Positions 48,561-57,433 of a stretch of 64,000 nt of DNA are shown here, piece after piece. Within the stretch, counting starts at the first letter, position 1. Each line of letters opens with the position of its first letter. Under the pieces are notes generated by a model that worked only from the letters and a program-made list of their open reading frames with translations, was not told the origin of the DNA and made no database searches. Source of the DNA: Nannochloropsis salina CCMP1776 (taxonomy: Eukaryota; Sar; Eustigmatophyceae; Eustigmatales; Monodopsidaceae); the NCBI GenBank assembly GCA_004565275.1, contig SDOX01000006.1, positions 558,001 to 622,000 on the forward strand. Reading direction: 5' to 3'. Made by a program: the position numbers and the translations under genes.

Positions 48561-50127
48561 CTAGCCCTTCTTTCGCAATATGTCCTCCGCGTACCGAATC
48601 ACAGGCGGCAGCTCGTCGGTCCAGGCGTAGTCATGCTCCCTCTCCCAGGCCTCCTGAAACATCTTCACCAGCTCGCTTTTGGCATCCTCCGTGCTCACCA
48701 CCTTCTCGCGGAAGCCCACCCGGTACTCATCTGTGAGCTCCCCCGTAGTCACGCGCAGGTCGATGCCGAGCCTATCCACGGTCGTGGCCGTGACTTGGTC
48801 GACGTCCCGCGCCCCCAGGAAATGCCTGCACATGAGACGCAGCTCGGGCTCGTGCTCCTGGTTGATGCGGGCCACGATCCGGGCCATTTCATGCGCGAGC
48901 ACATCTGGGACGGCCGCCTCGTAGTCGCTGACTTCGAGCCACTTAGACTGGACCCCAAAGCCGCCCACGAAGTAGACGCGCTCGGGCTTGAGCTTGCAGA
49001 AGGAGAATTTGGGGGACTCGACAAGGCGCTCCGAGTAGGAGTGCACAATGCTGTAGGCTGTGCGGATGGCGGGGAGCTCCTCTGCCTCGACCGGTACGAT
49101 GGAGCCGATCAGCGTGACTCGGCTCAGGGCGGCCGAGGCGGCGTCCGCCTTCCCGGACCGGGGCATTTGCACGAAGAGGGAGACCTGCGGATTGACCCGA
49201 ATGTTCTGCGTGTGCAGGGACTGCTCGCTCAAAAGGAGCACGGGCCAGCCCTACCGTCGGTCAAAGGGAGAGAACGGGGAGGATCGGTGAGCAGGTCTGG
49301 CGGAGAGACGAGGCGGACAGGGAGATCGTGAGGCATTCTGCCAGCCAGGCCCCACCCCATGTCCGGAGCCTTCCCGTCCCTACCTTGTCGTCCAGAATGT
49401 AGTCCACGTAGCTGCCGAAGGGTGTGGACGCGGTCTCGCTGAAGGTGCCCAGGGTGGCCGCTGTGGCCACGTACGTCACGGTCCGCGCTCGCTCGGAGAG
49501 GCTCAGACGAATGGGACGGGCTCCCCCGATCCCGTCGCCTGCTGGCGGGGAGGGAGAAGGCTCTACTCGCCCTGTCTGTTGCTGCTTAGCTGCATTGCCG
49601 CCGCTGTTCTGCGATGCTGTACTGGGAGAAGCTTGCGTGGGAGACACGGTGGCGGCAGCCTGGAGTCGCGATGACGGGGAGGAAGATGAAGCTGTTTTGT
49701 GGGGGAGATACAGTTGGCGGGGGTCTGAGGAGGGGACCGTGTCCGACTTTTGACTCAGTAAAAAAGACCATTCAAGTCTCGCATGTCTTTGTTACTTTCA
49801 CCTTTATACGCTCATGCAGTTTTCTAGCCATCTCGCTCATATTTGGGGGACGCCGGCATACGTAGCTAGAAAGACAAGGGACCACAGACCTCGGTCATCA
49901 CAGTTTCAATTATGTCAGCTGAAGAGTAAATGCAACTTAAAGGGCAGCACCTCCCTCTCCTCATGTGCTCCTGCCATTGGCTTTCGTCCCTTGATCGAAA
50001 CCACGACCGACCTACCTCTACAGGGTGGCGGACTGAGGCTGCGAAGCGGCGCTGAGAAAAAAGCGTGGACGGCAGGCAGGACAAGCGCGTTGACCGCCAC
50101 CCATGACCAAAGAGTTGGTCTCCTCAT
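48561..50127 (-). CDS. Plastid FMN-binding split-barrel / DUF2470 protein (glutamyl-tRNA-reductase-binding-protein-like)
   Basis: Three exons deduced: 50127-50016, 49691-49384 and 49250-48561, giving 369 aa. Donors are GAG|GTAGGTC and AAG|GTAGGG; acceptors AAACAG|C and GGTAG|G; phases fit. The leader MRRPTLWSWVAVNALVLPAVHA-FFSAP is a signal peptide with the H-A-F plastid motif. A split-barrel flavin-binding fold follows ('TATLGTFSETASTPFGSYVDYILDDK-GWPVLLLSEQSLHTQNI', 'PQVSLFVQMP', 'RVTLIGSIVPV'). The C-terminal DUF2470 contains 'ARINQEHEPELRLMCRHFLG' and 'ATTVDRLGIDLRVTTG'. Plant relatives (GBP/HOZ-type) bind glutamyl-tRNA reductase or heme and act in tetrapyrrole regulation; flavin oxidase activity is usually lost. 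That role here is inferred. The first exon is the least certain part. Confidence 0.85.
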
Positions 50128-50586
50128 GTGTGCTGCCCTGTGTCGGGAGGAGAAGTGCGCGTGCGGAAGGGATGAAACTTTGTCCTGGTTTCCCTGCCAG
50201 ACTACAGGATCGACAACTTCAGCCTCGAGACGGGAGGATACTGGGGGCAGTCTGTCCTAGTGGGGGCTGTCGCCTCGCCGGGCCGCACGAGACGCTCGCT
50301 TTCCTCGAGTGCTACTGCATGCCTTTCCATCGCGTGACCTGCTGGGGATAAGGATGGAATGTTTGCGCGGACTAATGCTCTATGACGGCAGGAATACCGT
50401 CGTACGTATCAATTGAAGAAGGCAGAAAGCCAACAGAGGGAGGAGGTCCCTCGGGTGCTCATTTCCTTCTCCTTTCGATGGCATGTCCCTCAGGCTTTAT
50501 TAGGGCGACAACGTGCGTCCACGTCAATCCCAGCATCGCTCTCAAGCTGTTGAAGAAGGATTGAAAAACAATAGTGTACGAGAACG
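50128..50586. promoter_or_regulatory. Divergent intergenic region
   Basis: 459 bp between two genes transcribed away from each other, so probably two promoters. Short frames only; no motif assigned. Confidence 0.4.
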
Positions 50587-51920
50587 ATGGAAGGCGTCTC
50601 AATTACTCCCAGGTGAGTTGGGGCTTTGTCTTCACCACGGTTGCTTGTGTGCTACGACACGCGCTAGGCGCCTCGAGACGAAGTCACGGTTTCGCTCGAG
50701 TTTCTGCACGGTGTACGTATCTGATGGCATACTTTTTACATGAAATGACAGCAACGGGGCCATACCCGCAACTGTTGCGCCCGCTCAAGCCGCCACTGAA
50801 AACGAGGCTACACCGAAAGACCCCTCTCAAGCCCCCCCTGCCGAGAAAACCATAGTGCAAAGCTCCGGTGTGATCGAAAGTGACGAGGACGACGTACCGC
50901 TGTCGGCACTTGCCAAGAATGGGAAACCCGAAAGCGACGGAGGTGGCGCTCCCGCTTCCTCTCTTCCGGCCTGCCAGCCTCCCGCCACTGCCACGCCCGT
51001 CGCGAGTACGACCGGAGCCTCGGTGCCCGCGCAATACGAGAACGACGACGACATGCCCATCTCGAAGCTCATGCGATACCCTAATCTGGTATTTGCCCAT
51101 GCAAAGAAGCGGAAGGAAGGGCAAAGCAAGCAAACCGAGGGCAATGGCAGCGGAGGCCAGGTGGAGGAGAAGAGCAAGAAGGTCAAGCAAGAGCCTCCCG
51201 GGGAGGAAGAAGACGCGTCGCGGAGCCAGGAGGGTAGCGCAAAGAAGAAGAAGAAGAGGAAAGATGGAGATGGAGACTCAGGAGGGGCCATGTCGGGGAA
51301 CGGAAAGAGCAAAGTGACGAGGAACAGCGCGGCCAACAAGTCTGCAGCGCACGGCCAGCGGACCCAGGACTTCTACATGCTGGATAAGGGCGAATTGGTG
51401 CAGAAACTCTTGCGGCGGTGGTGGTACGCCATCCAGTGGCCTGACTCGAGCTGTGCGACTCAGGTGAGGAGATGCAGGAATCGACGGGCCTGTTCCTACT
51501 CGAGCCTGGCCTCCAAGACGCAGACATGTGCAGGCGTTGCTTGGCGCTCCCCTTTCCCCGCCTCTCTCAAGCCTCCTCTCTCCCTCCACCCCACAGCCAC
51601 CCCCAGATTACGAGACGCTGGAGGGATACCCAGGCGTCTTCGTCTGCGTGCGCGGACCTGCCATAGGCCACGTGCTCGACAAGCGGGACCATGCCGAGTG
51701 TCCCAATTTCACAAATTTTGCACGAAAACCTGCCGCGGAGTTGAAAGACCTGTTGTTGAAGGCCTTGGCAGAGCAACGCCGGCAGTTACAAGAGCACGAG
51801 GGGGGGAATCGTAAGCTTGAGAAGAAGATCGAGAAGGAGAGGAGGTGGGTAGAGAGGTTGGACGCGGCAAATGTGGATAAGGAGGCGATAAGAAGAGGCT
51901 GGGAAGTAACTGACGCGTGA
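50587..51920 (+). CDS. Conserved protein of unknown function, Lys-rich linker plus C-terminal domain
   Basis: Three exons deduced: 50587-50612 (MEGVSITP), 50752-51463 and 51597-51920, giving 353 aa. The splice sites AG|GTGAGT, GACAG|C, CAG|GTGAGG and CCACAG|CC join in phase. The N-terminal half is Pro/Ala-rich, with two similar acidic motifs ('ESDEDDVPLSALAK' and 'ENDDDMPISKLMR') that may be docking repeats. A Lys-rich stretch (KKKKKRK) looks nuclear. The C-terminal part is compact: 'LDKGELVQKLLRRWWYAIQWP' continuing into 'PPPDYETLEGYPGVFVCVRG', 'RDHAECPNFTNFARKPAAELKDLLLKAL' and a final coiled coil. I do not recognise a named family, although the C-terminal block has the look of a conserved domain. 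Probable nuclear protein. Confidence 0.72.
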
Positions 51921-52374
51921 TCGAAGTGAGGGGGCGGGAGGTGCGGGGAGGTTGAAAAGGATTCTAGGTGCCAGGAGTGAGGCGAGGCAAGGGGAGAGGG
52001 TGGTAGGGGAGGGGAGCCGGCGAGACGCCGAAAAAGCTTGAGGAGAGATGCAAGGGGAGGAAGGGATCACAGGGTGTCGCTAGAAGTACCTCGTATCGAG
52101 GTCTAGCACGAGCGGCTTTCACGTTCCATCGGCTTTCGAGCTAATGGTGAGCGATTGTCGCCTCGGACGCGGACACGGCGACAGTCCCCAGAGTCCGTGG
52201 CAAGTGCCCTGGCCTCGGACAAGGCAACCTTAAATAGACATAGGGGCATATAGAGAAAGGAAAGAAACTGACGGGAAGACGCCGGCACTCGACCGCCGGT
52301 GCTGGCTTGTCGGCTAAGCACAAGACGTAGAGCCTAGCCTGCTAGTCCCTGTCGCGGCCCATGTATGCTTTGTT
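51921..52374. other. 3' intergenic region between convergent genes
   Basis: About 450 bp, G-rich at its start. No gene recognised. Confidence 0.45.
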
Positions 52375-53679
52375 TCATTTCTGCGCACCCTCCTTTTGCC
52401 CCTCGCCCTCCGCAACATGCAAGGCGCCCAATTTTTCCACCTCTTGCACGAAGGCAGAAAGCACCGGCCGCTCCGACGCCTCGTCGGCGTCAATCAAGGG
52501 CCCCAGGTACAGGCGGAGGTCGGGCTGTTTGGCGGCTTTCATCTGATGCAAGACCCGTAGAGTGGCCCCCGGGTTCTGCGAGCGCGCGAACACCTCCATG
52601 GCGTCCGTGAATATGAGCAAGTCCGGTTCCAGCTTCGCCTGCGCCATCTCCTCCAAGAGGATCAGGCATTTCTCGTGGTCTCCGGACTTGGCCAGGCCCT
52701 TCACGACCCCGCGGTAGCTCCCATTGTTGGGCGCCACGTTCCCCGCCTTCCCAGCCTTCAGCTCGTCCAAAAGTCGCTGGGCGACCGCGGGCTCGTGCGC
52801 GAGGCCTGCACACAAGATGGCTGTGTTGTAAGCGGTCAGCCCCACTGGGAGCCCCGCGCTCCGCATCTCCCCTAACAGGTCGAGACACTCCATCCATCGC
52901 GCTGGCTCGGGCTTGGTGCAGGCAAACATGGCGGCATGGAAAGCCTCGGGCTCAGTTGTGCCGCCGCTCTCCTCTCGCAGCTGTCGGAGCAGGGCGAGTG
53001 CGCCCTCCCAATCTCCACAGCGGGCGGAGGCTGCGATGGCTGTCGTGTAGACGTGTGAGGGCACTGGCCCATTTACCTGACTCAGGAGGTCGCCCACCAT
53101 TTTCTTGTCTTTGCCTTTACCACACGCAACCAGCAAGTTCTGGAACGTGTCTGCGTTGGGCCGCACCCTGTGCCGGAGCATCTCTTCATGAAAGCCTTGG
53201 GCCTGAGGCCAGTCGCCCGCTCGCGCAGCGCCCAACAACAAGAGATTGTAGGTGAGACTGTTGGGTAGCACATGCTCTTTTCGACTCTCAACCAATTGGT
53301 TCAGCAACCCCATGGCTTTTCCCATCTGGCCGGCCCGGACACATGTGCCGATAGCGACGTTGTAGACAAGTAATGTCGGTTCTGGAGGCATATGAGGAAA
53401 TTTGCTCAAAGCTGCGATGGCCTGTTCAGCGTCCGAAGCCGCAGCAGCTTTCCCGAGATCCTGTACGAGGGCTTGAAAACTAATCTTGCTATCAGATTGG
53501 CCGGCTGAAGACGAAAAAAAATGGGGTGCCGGAAGGAATTGATGTCGATGTGGCCGGATGTGCTGCCTTTTGAGCACCCCCCCTGCAATTAAAGCCCCTC
53601 TGGCAGCGGTTTGTGGTAGTGATGAGACTAACAAGGCCGAGGCGTGGCGAAAAAGTCTCCGCGACGCGAAGGATTTCAT
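52375..53679 (-). CDS. Pentatricopeptide repeat (PPR) protein, organellar
   Basis: 434 aa, single exon. The N-terminus (MKSFASRRLFRHASALLVSS) is Arg/Ser-rich without acidic residues, a typical mitochondrial presequence, with no signal peptide. From about residue 70 onward, tandem 35-residue helical hairpins follow: 'LVYNVAIGTCVRAGQMGKAMGLLNQL', 'LTYNLLLLGAARAGDWPQAQGFHEEML', 'ADTFQNLLVACGKGKD', 'HVYTTAIAASARCGDWEGALALLRQL', 'AYNTAILCAGLAHEPAVAQRLLDEL' and others, about nine in total, of the P class with no PLS/E/DYW extension. PPR proteins bind organellar RNA to support processing, stability or translation; the target is unknown. Shares a 523-bp divergent region with the antiporter gene. Confidence 0.9.
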   Translation of the reverse strand: MKSFASRRLFRHASALLVSSLPQTAARGALIAGGVLKRQHIRPHRHQFLPAPHFFSSSAGQSDSKISFQALVQDLGKAAAASDAEQAIAALSKFPHMPPEPTLLVYNVAIGTCVRAGQMGKAMGLLNQLVESRKEHVLPNSLTYNLLLLGAARAGDWPQAQGFHEEMLRHRVRPNADTFQNLLVACGKGKDKKMVGDLLSQVNGPVPSHVYTTAIAASARCGDWEGALALLRQLREESGGTTEPEAFHAAMFACTKPEPARWMECLDLLGEMRSAGLPVGLTAYNTAILCAGLAHEPAVAQRLLDELKAGKAGNVAPNNGSYRGVVKGLAKSGDHEKCLILLEEMAQAKLEPDLLIFTDAMEVFARSQNPGATLRVLHQMKAAKQPDLRLYLGPLIDADEASERPVLSAFVQEVEKLGALHVAEGEGQKEGAQK

Positions 53680-54202
53680 CTGTGGATCAATTTAGATGAC
53701 GGCCAACGTGGAAATGAGGTCATCGTAGTTGAGTGGTGTGCCGGGGTCAGATCGCAGTACCCGCAAGAGGAAGCCCTGATTCTTCCGTCTGCCTAAGCAT
53801 TATCGCAACGGCAAAGTCTTCGCCCTAATAATTGTACAAAATAATGCACATTCATGGGATGACACGGCTGTCTTGCATTCAGGAGCTTCATCAAGTTGTT
53901 CGTTTCACTTCATGTGTCGCTTGTAGTCGCTGGTAGGACAGCCCTTTCGCCCAAGACCCCACGGCGACACGGGAATAGGACTGTGGACACAAATACCACG
54001 ACCACGCGGTCATGCATGTATGTGACGATGCGCGCAAGCATTACATGCGCCGACAGTGTGCTTTTTCCAATGTGCTGGGTGTAGCGCGTTTGATTCTGGT
54101 GTGTTGGTCGCGGCATAAGATGACAAACAAATTCGTACCAATTTGCATTCTCATCCTCACCGTCTTTGACCCATCGCCCGGTACGATAGGGGCACGCCCG
54201 GC
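53680..54202. promoter_or_regulatory. Divergent intergenic region, PPR (-) and KEA-like (+)
   Basis: 523 bp between divergent starts. Overlapping short frames are present (for example 53910-54287 on the minus strand) but none is convincing. Presumed promoters. Confidence 0.4.
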
Positions 54203-56512
54203 ATGCACATGTCTCATCGGAGGCAATGGCAGCTGCCGTGGTGGTACCGTGCCCTTTTTTTCGTGATCGCTTTGGTGATCCTGACAAGGAGCATAGACTC
54301 TGTAATTGCTGCGGAGAATATTGCCGTCCCAGTAGTCAGTAAATCAGGGCAGGACGTGACACAGCCCAAAGCTGGAGAGGCCGCACAAAGAGACGCCAGA
54401 CATGCATGGATAGGGCACGAGCCGCGTAATGGAGACGAAAGAAGAGAAAAACCAGGCGACAAGACCAGCGACCTGGTTGCCGAGGCCGAAGAGGAAATGA
54501 ATGAGGAGTCGGCGCTGGCGAGCACAGTATCCGTGGATGTAGAGAGGCTACAGACTCTTTGGCGCCAAGTCTTTGAAAATATTGAGCGGGGAAAGGGGGA
54601 TGAAGATGCGTCGTCTCCTCAGGCTGTGCGGACCAACCGGGAGGAATTGCAGCGGGAGTTTGCTCGTATCCAGCAGAGTTTGCACATGCTGATGAGCCAC
54701 ATCAACGAAACGAAGGAAGATTTGACTCAGGTGCACGGTGCTCTGGAGCAGAAAGAAACCCTTGAGAACTTGGAAGAGCTAGTGCGGCAGGGCAAGATGG
54801 GCGTGAATTACGAAACCGGTGAATTGACGTCATCCGTTCTCAAAAATCTGTCAAGCGCGTTTCCGCAGTCGGGAGCCGCGGGCAGTGGCGAGGAGAGCAT
54901 TTTAGAGGAAAGCACTGGCGTGGAAATTAGCGACGTGTCGGACACAGAGACCTCTGCGCTGTCGATGCAACAACAAGAGGATATGGCGGCCGCAGTCTCC
55001 AAGCTCCAGCAGGCGGTGGACCCCGCGGTGTTACACCTGGACGTGAACTTGTTGCGGGACGTTGTGGTCCTGTCGGTGAGCACAGCCCTGGGTGGATTCG
55101 GGGCGACTGTCATGCATTTGCCCCCCGCGTTCGGCTTCATCGTGGCGGGCATGGTGATAGGACCCTCGGGCCTCAAGGTGATGACCGAGGTCACGGAGGT
55201 GGAGACGCTGGCTCAGTTTGGATCCATATTTCTCCTGTTCGGGCACGGAATGCTGTACTGTCAACAGTACCAGCTCAGTCCTTTGGGGTCCACGCTGCCG
55301 GACACTTTCTTGGTTGGTCTGCTCATCCTCTCCGCCATATTCTTCCTGAGTATCCTTGCCTACACCTGGTGCCTGGGCTCCTCCTCCTTCTACCAGGCCA
55401 CGCTCGTCGCGTCGGCGGTCTCGCTTTCCTCCACGACAGCCACGGCGCACGCACTGCTAGCAAATCGTCTGCGTGAAACCGGGTACGGGAAGACGCTGGT
55501 AGAGCTTATGGCGGTGCAAGACCTGTTGATGGCCCCTTTGCTCTCCATCCCTACTGCCATCAAGGAACTCCTCTTTCAGCACGGGCTGCTCCACATGCTT
55601 CCTGTTCTCATGTCTTACGCACTTGCCCTCTTGGCGGCGGCCGTAGTTTCCAAGCGCCTGATGCCGCGCCTCATCAACCTCCGGAACCGGGCGGAAAACT
55701 CTCTGAGCCTCGACCTCTTCATTTTGGGCTTGGTGGCCTACTGCCTCCTCATGTCCCTCCTGACAGAGTGGATGGGCCTGTCCTACGAAGCGGGCGCCTT
55801 GCTGGCGGGGCTGATAGTAGCCGACGTACCCCAAGTCGGTAAAGCGGTGGCTGTGATGGAGCCTCTGACCTGCCTCTTCGGCGGGATGTACCTGGGCTCC
55901 CTGGGGATGATCTTGAGCCCCGCCTTCTTGGCCCACCACGCCGGCACCATCCTGCTGTGCGTGGCTGTAATGATCGTGATCAAAGTCGCGTCCGTGTCGC
56001 TGGGAATGCGGTCTTTGGGGTACTCGCTCAAGGCCTCCGTGCTCGGCGCCCTCTCCATGGCGCAGATCTCGGAGCTCTCCCTCTTCCTGGTCTCCCGGGC
56101 CCAGGAATACAAATTGATCTCCCGTCAAGTCTATCTAATGGTTGTGGCCACCACCGTTGTCCTTCTGATGCTAACCCCCTTCTCATCCCACGCCCTCAAA
56201 CATCTTGAGCGCGTTGAGAGCAAAGTGGGTGTGAATAAATCATCCAACGCCCGCTGGTTCGGGGCCTCACTGGCGTCACCTTCCCGTCGAAACTTACACC
56301 GTACAAGCTTGCCGCCTTCAAGCACCAGCCCGACGGGCAATCTGCTGTACTCCCATGCCGCCACTGCCGGTGGGGCCGTCGCAGGGCATCGCCGGCCCAT
56401 GGCGGGGGCCTCGAAAGTGGGAAGCGAAGAGGGGCCAAGCGACGTGACAATCATGCATGATATGGACAAGCATGATGCGTCACGGCCGACGCGTATCATT
56501 GAGGAGGCCTGA
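54203..56512 (+). CDS. Cation/H+ antiporter of the CPA2 family, KEA/TMCO3-like
   Basis: 769 aa. Residues 13-35 form a signal peptide or first membrane helix (WWYRALFFVIALVILTRSIDSVIAA). About 70-275 is a hydrophilic, coiled-coil-rich lumenal/extracytosolic domain. About 279-665 is a Na+/H+-exchanger-fold region of some 12 helices: 'TALGGFGATVMHLPPAFGFIVAGMVIGPSGL', 'FGSIFLLFGHGMLY', 'VSLSSTTATAHAL', 'ELMAVQDLLMAPLL' (with the catalytic-region Gln-Asp), 'GLSYEAGALLAGLIVADV' and 'ALSMAQISELSLFLVSRA'. The lack of a C-terminal TrkA-N (RCK) domain, together with the long coiled-coil N-terminus, matches plant KEA4-6 and animal TMCO3, which exchange K+ for H+ in endomembranes. The C-terminal 100 residues are polar and probably disordered. 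Confidence 0.9.
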   Translation: MHMSHRRQWQLPWWYRALFFVIALVILTRSIDSVIAAENIAVPVVSKSGQDVTQPKAGEAAQRDARHAWIGHEPRNGDERREKPGDKTSDLVAEAEEEMNEESALASTVSVDVERLQTLWRQVFENIERGKGDEDASSPQAVRTNREELQREFARIQQSLHMLMSHINETKEDLTQVHGALEQKETLENLEELVRQGKMGVNYETGELTSSVLKNLSSAFPQSGAAGSGEESILEESTGVEISDVSDTETSALSMQQQEDMAAAVSKLQQAVDPAVLHLDVNLLRDVVVLSVSTALGGFGATVMHLPPAFGFIVAGMVIGPSGLKVMTEVTEVETLAQFGSIFLLFGHGMLYCQQYQLSPLGSTLPDTFLVGLLILSAIFFLSILAYTWCLGSSSFYQATLVASAVSLSSTTATAHALLANRLRETGYGKTLVELMAVQDLLMAPLLSIPTAIKELLFQHGLLHMLPVLMSYALALLAAAVVSKRLMPRLINLRNRAENSLSLDLFILGLVAYCLLMSLLTEWMGLSYEAGALLAGLIVADVPQVGKAVAVMEPLTCLFGGMYLGSLGMILSPAFLAHHAGTILLCVAVMIVIKVASVSLGMRSLGYSLKASVLGALSMAQISELSLFLVSRAQEYKLISRQVYLMVVATTVVLLMLTPFSSHALKHLERVESKVGVNKSSNARWFGASLASPSRRNLHRTSLPPSSTSPTGNLLYSHAATAGGAVAGHRRPMAGASKVGSEEGPSDVTIMHDMDKHDASRPTRIIEEA

Positions 56513-57433
56513 CTTTCACGTTCTGAAGTGCTAGAGAAGGGTTTGCATGTTTGAAGCCACACCCCGGAAGGGTAACATGCATCGAACATAAAAAAGCAAC
56601 CACAAACCTTTGTTGTACAAATCAAAAATCCAAAGAATGAAAATAAAGAATGCAAATATTTCCGATCTTTATCGGATGGCCACGCTGAGCATTTGGTAGG
56701 CTTTTCGCAGCGTCAGTACTGGGAGCATATTTGTTGCAGGGGCTGGGGGCCGGGAGAGCGAAACGAGCAACGTCTTCGTTTATACCCGACGCCTGTCAAC
56801 CCCACGCGCACTCGCCTACGACGAGCCAGGAGGGACAGCGAAGACCAGATCTTGTTCCTGCACACGTCCCACTGCGGATCGTAATGGGAGAAGGCGGGGG
56901 ACTCCTTATTGCGTGTGTTTGGTTAAGATACGCACTCACGTTGAGATGCAGGGCTCCGCTTGGTTTCTGCCGGCGCGGCTTCGGAGCTCTCTCTTCTATT
57001 TAAGGGGAAGCAGGCGCCAAATATTGTAATCCAGGAACATCCCTTTCGTTCACGTCTTCTCTACCAATAAAAGGCATGTGGTCTGCCGGAAGGCAGGTTG
57101 ATTCAGTGAATACCGCCCGCGCTGCGCGTCCACTCTGAAACTTTTTTTCGTTGAGGACACGCTCGGCATAACCCCTGCATTGGCTTTACTCCAGGCATTG
57201 CACCACAAGCTCACGGAAGGACCGCGGTACTTCCGCTACCTGTCCACTTTATAGTGTCGATTTCATAGCTTACTTCTTTGCCCACGTCTAATCCCTCAAC
57301 ACAGGTTAGACAGAAGAGCCGTGTGAACGCAGGTGGCGAGACTTCGAGCTGCTCTTTGCCAACGTGCTTTGGACGCGTTCGCGCCCTCGCGGAGGCAAAT
57401 AGAAGCGGAAGGTGAGATCACCATCGCGATACA
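56513..57433. other. Intergenic region upstream of the FATP gene
   Basis: About 920 bp, probably the 3' UTR of the antiporter and promoter of the acyl-CoA synthetase. Only short frames; no RNA gene recognised. Confidence 0.45.

Noticed and set aside
54209-54525. Antisense frame overlapping the start of the KEA-like gene
   Set aside because: Ser/Ala-rich shadow with no homology; the sense frame has a clear signal peptide and transporter domains.
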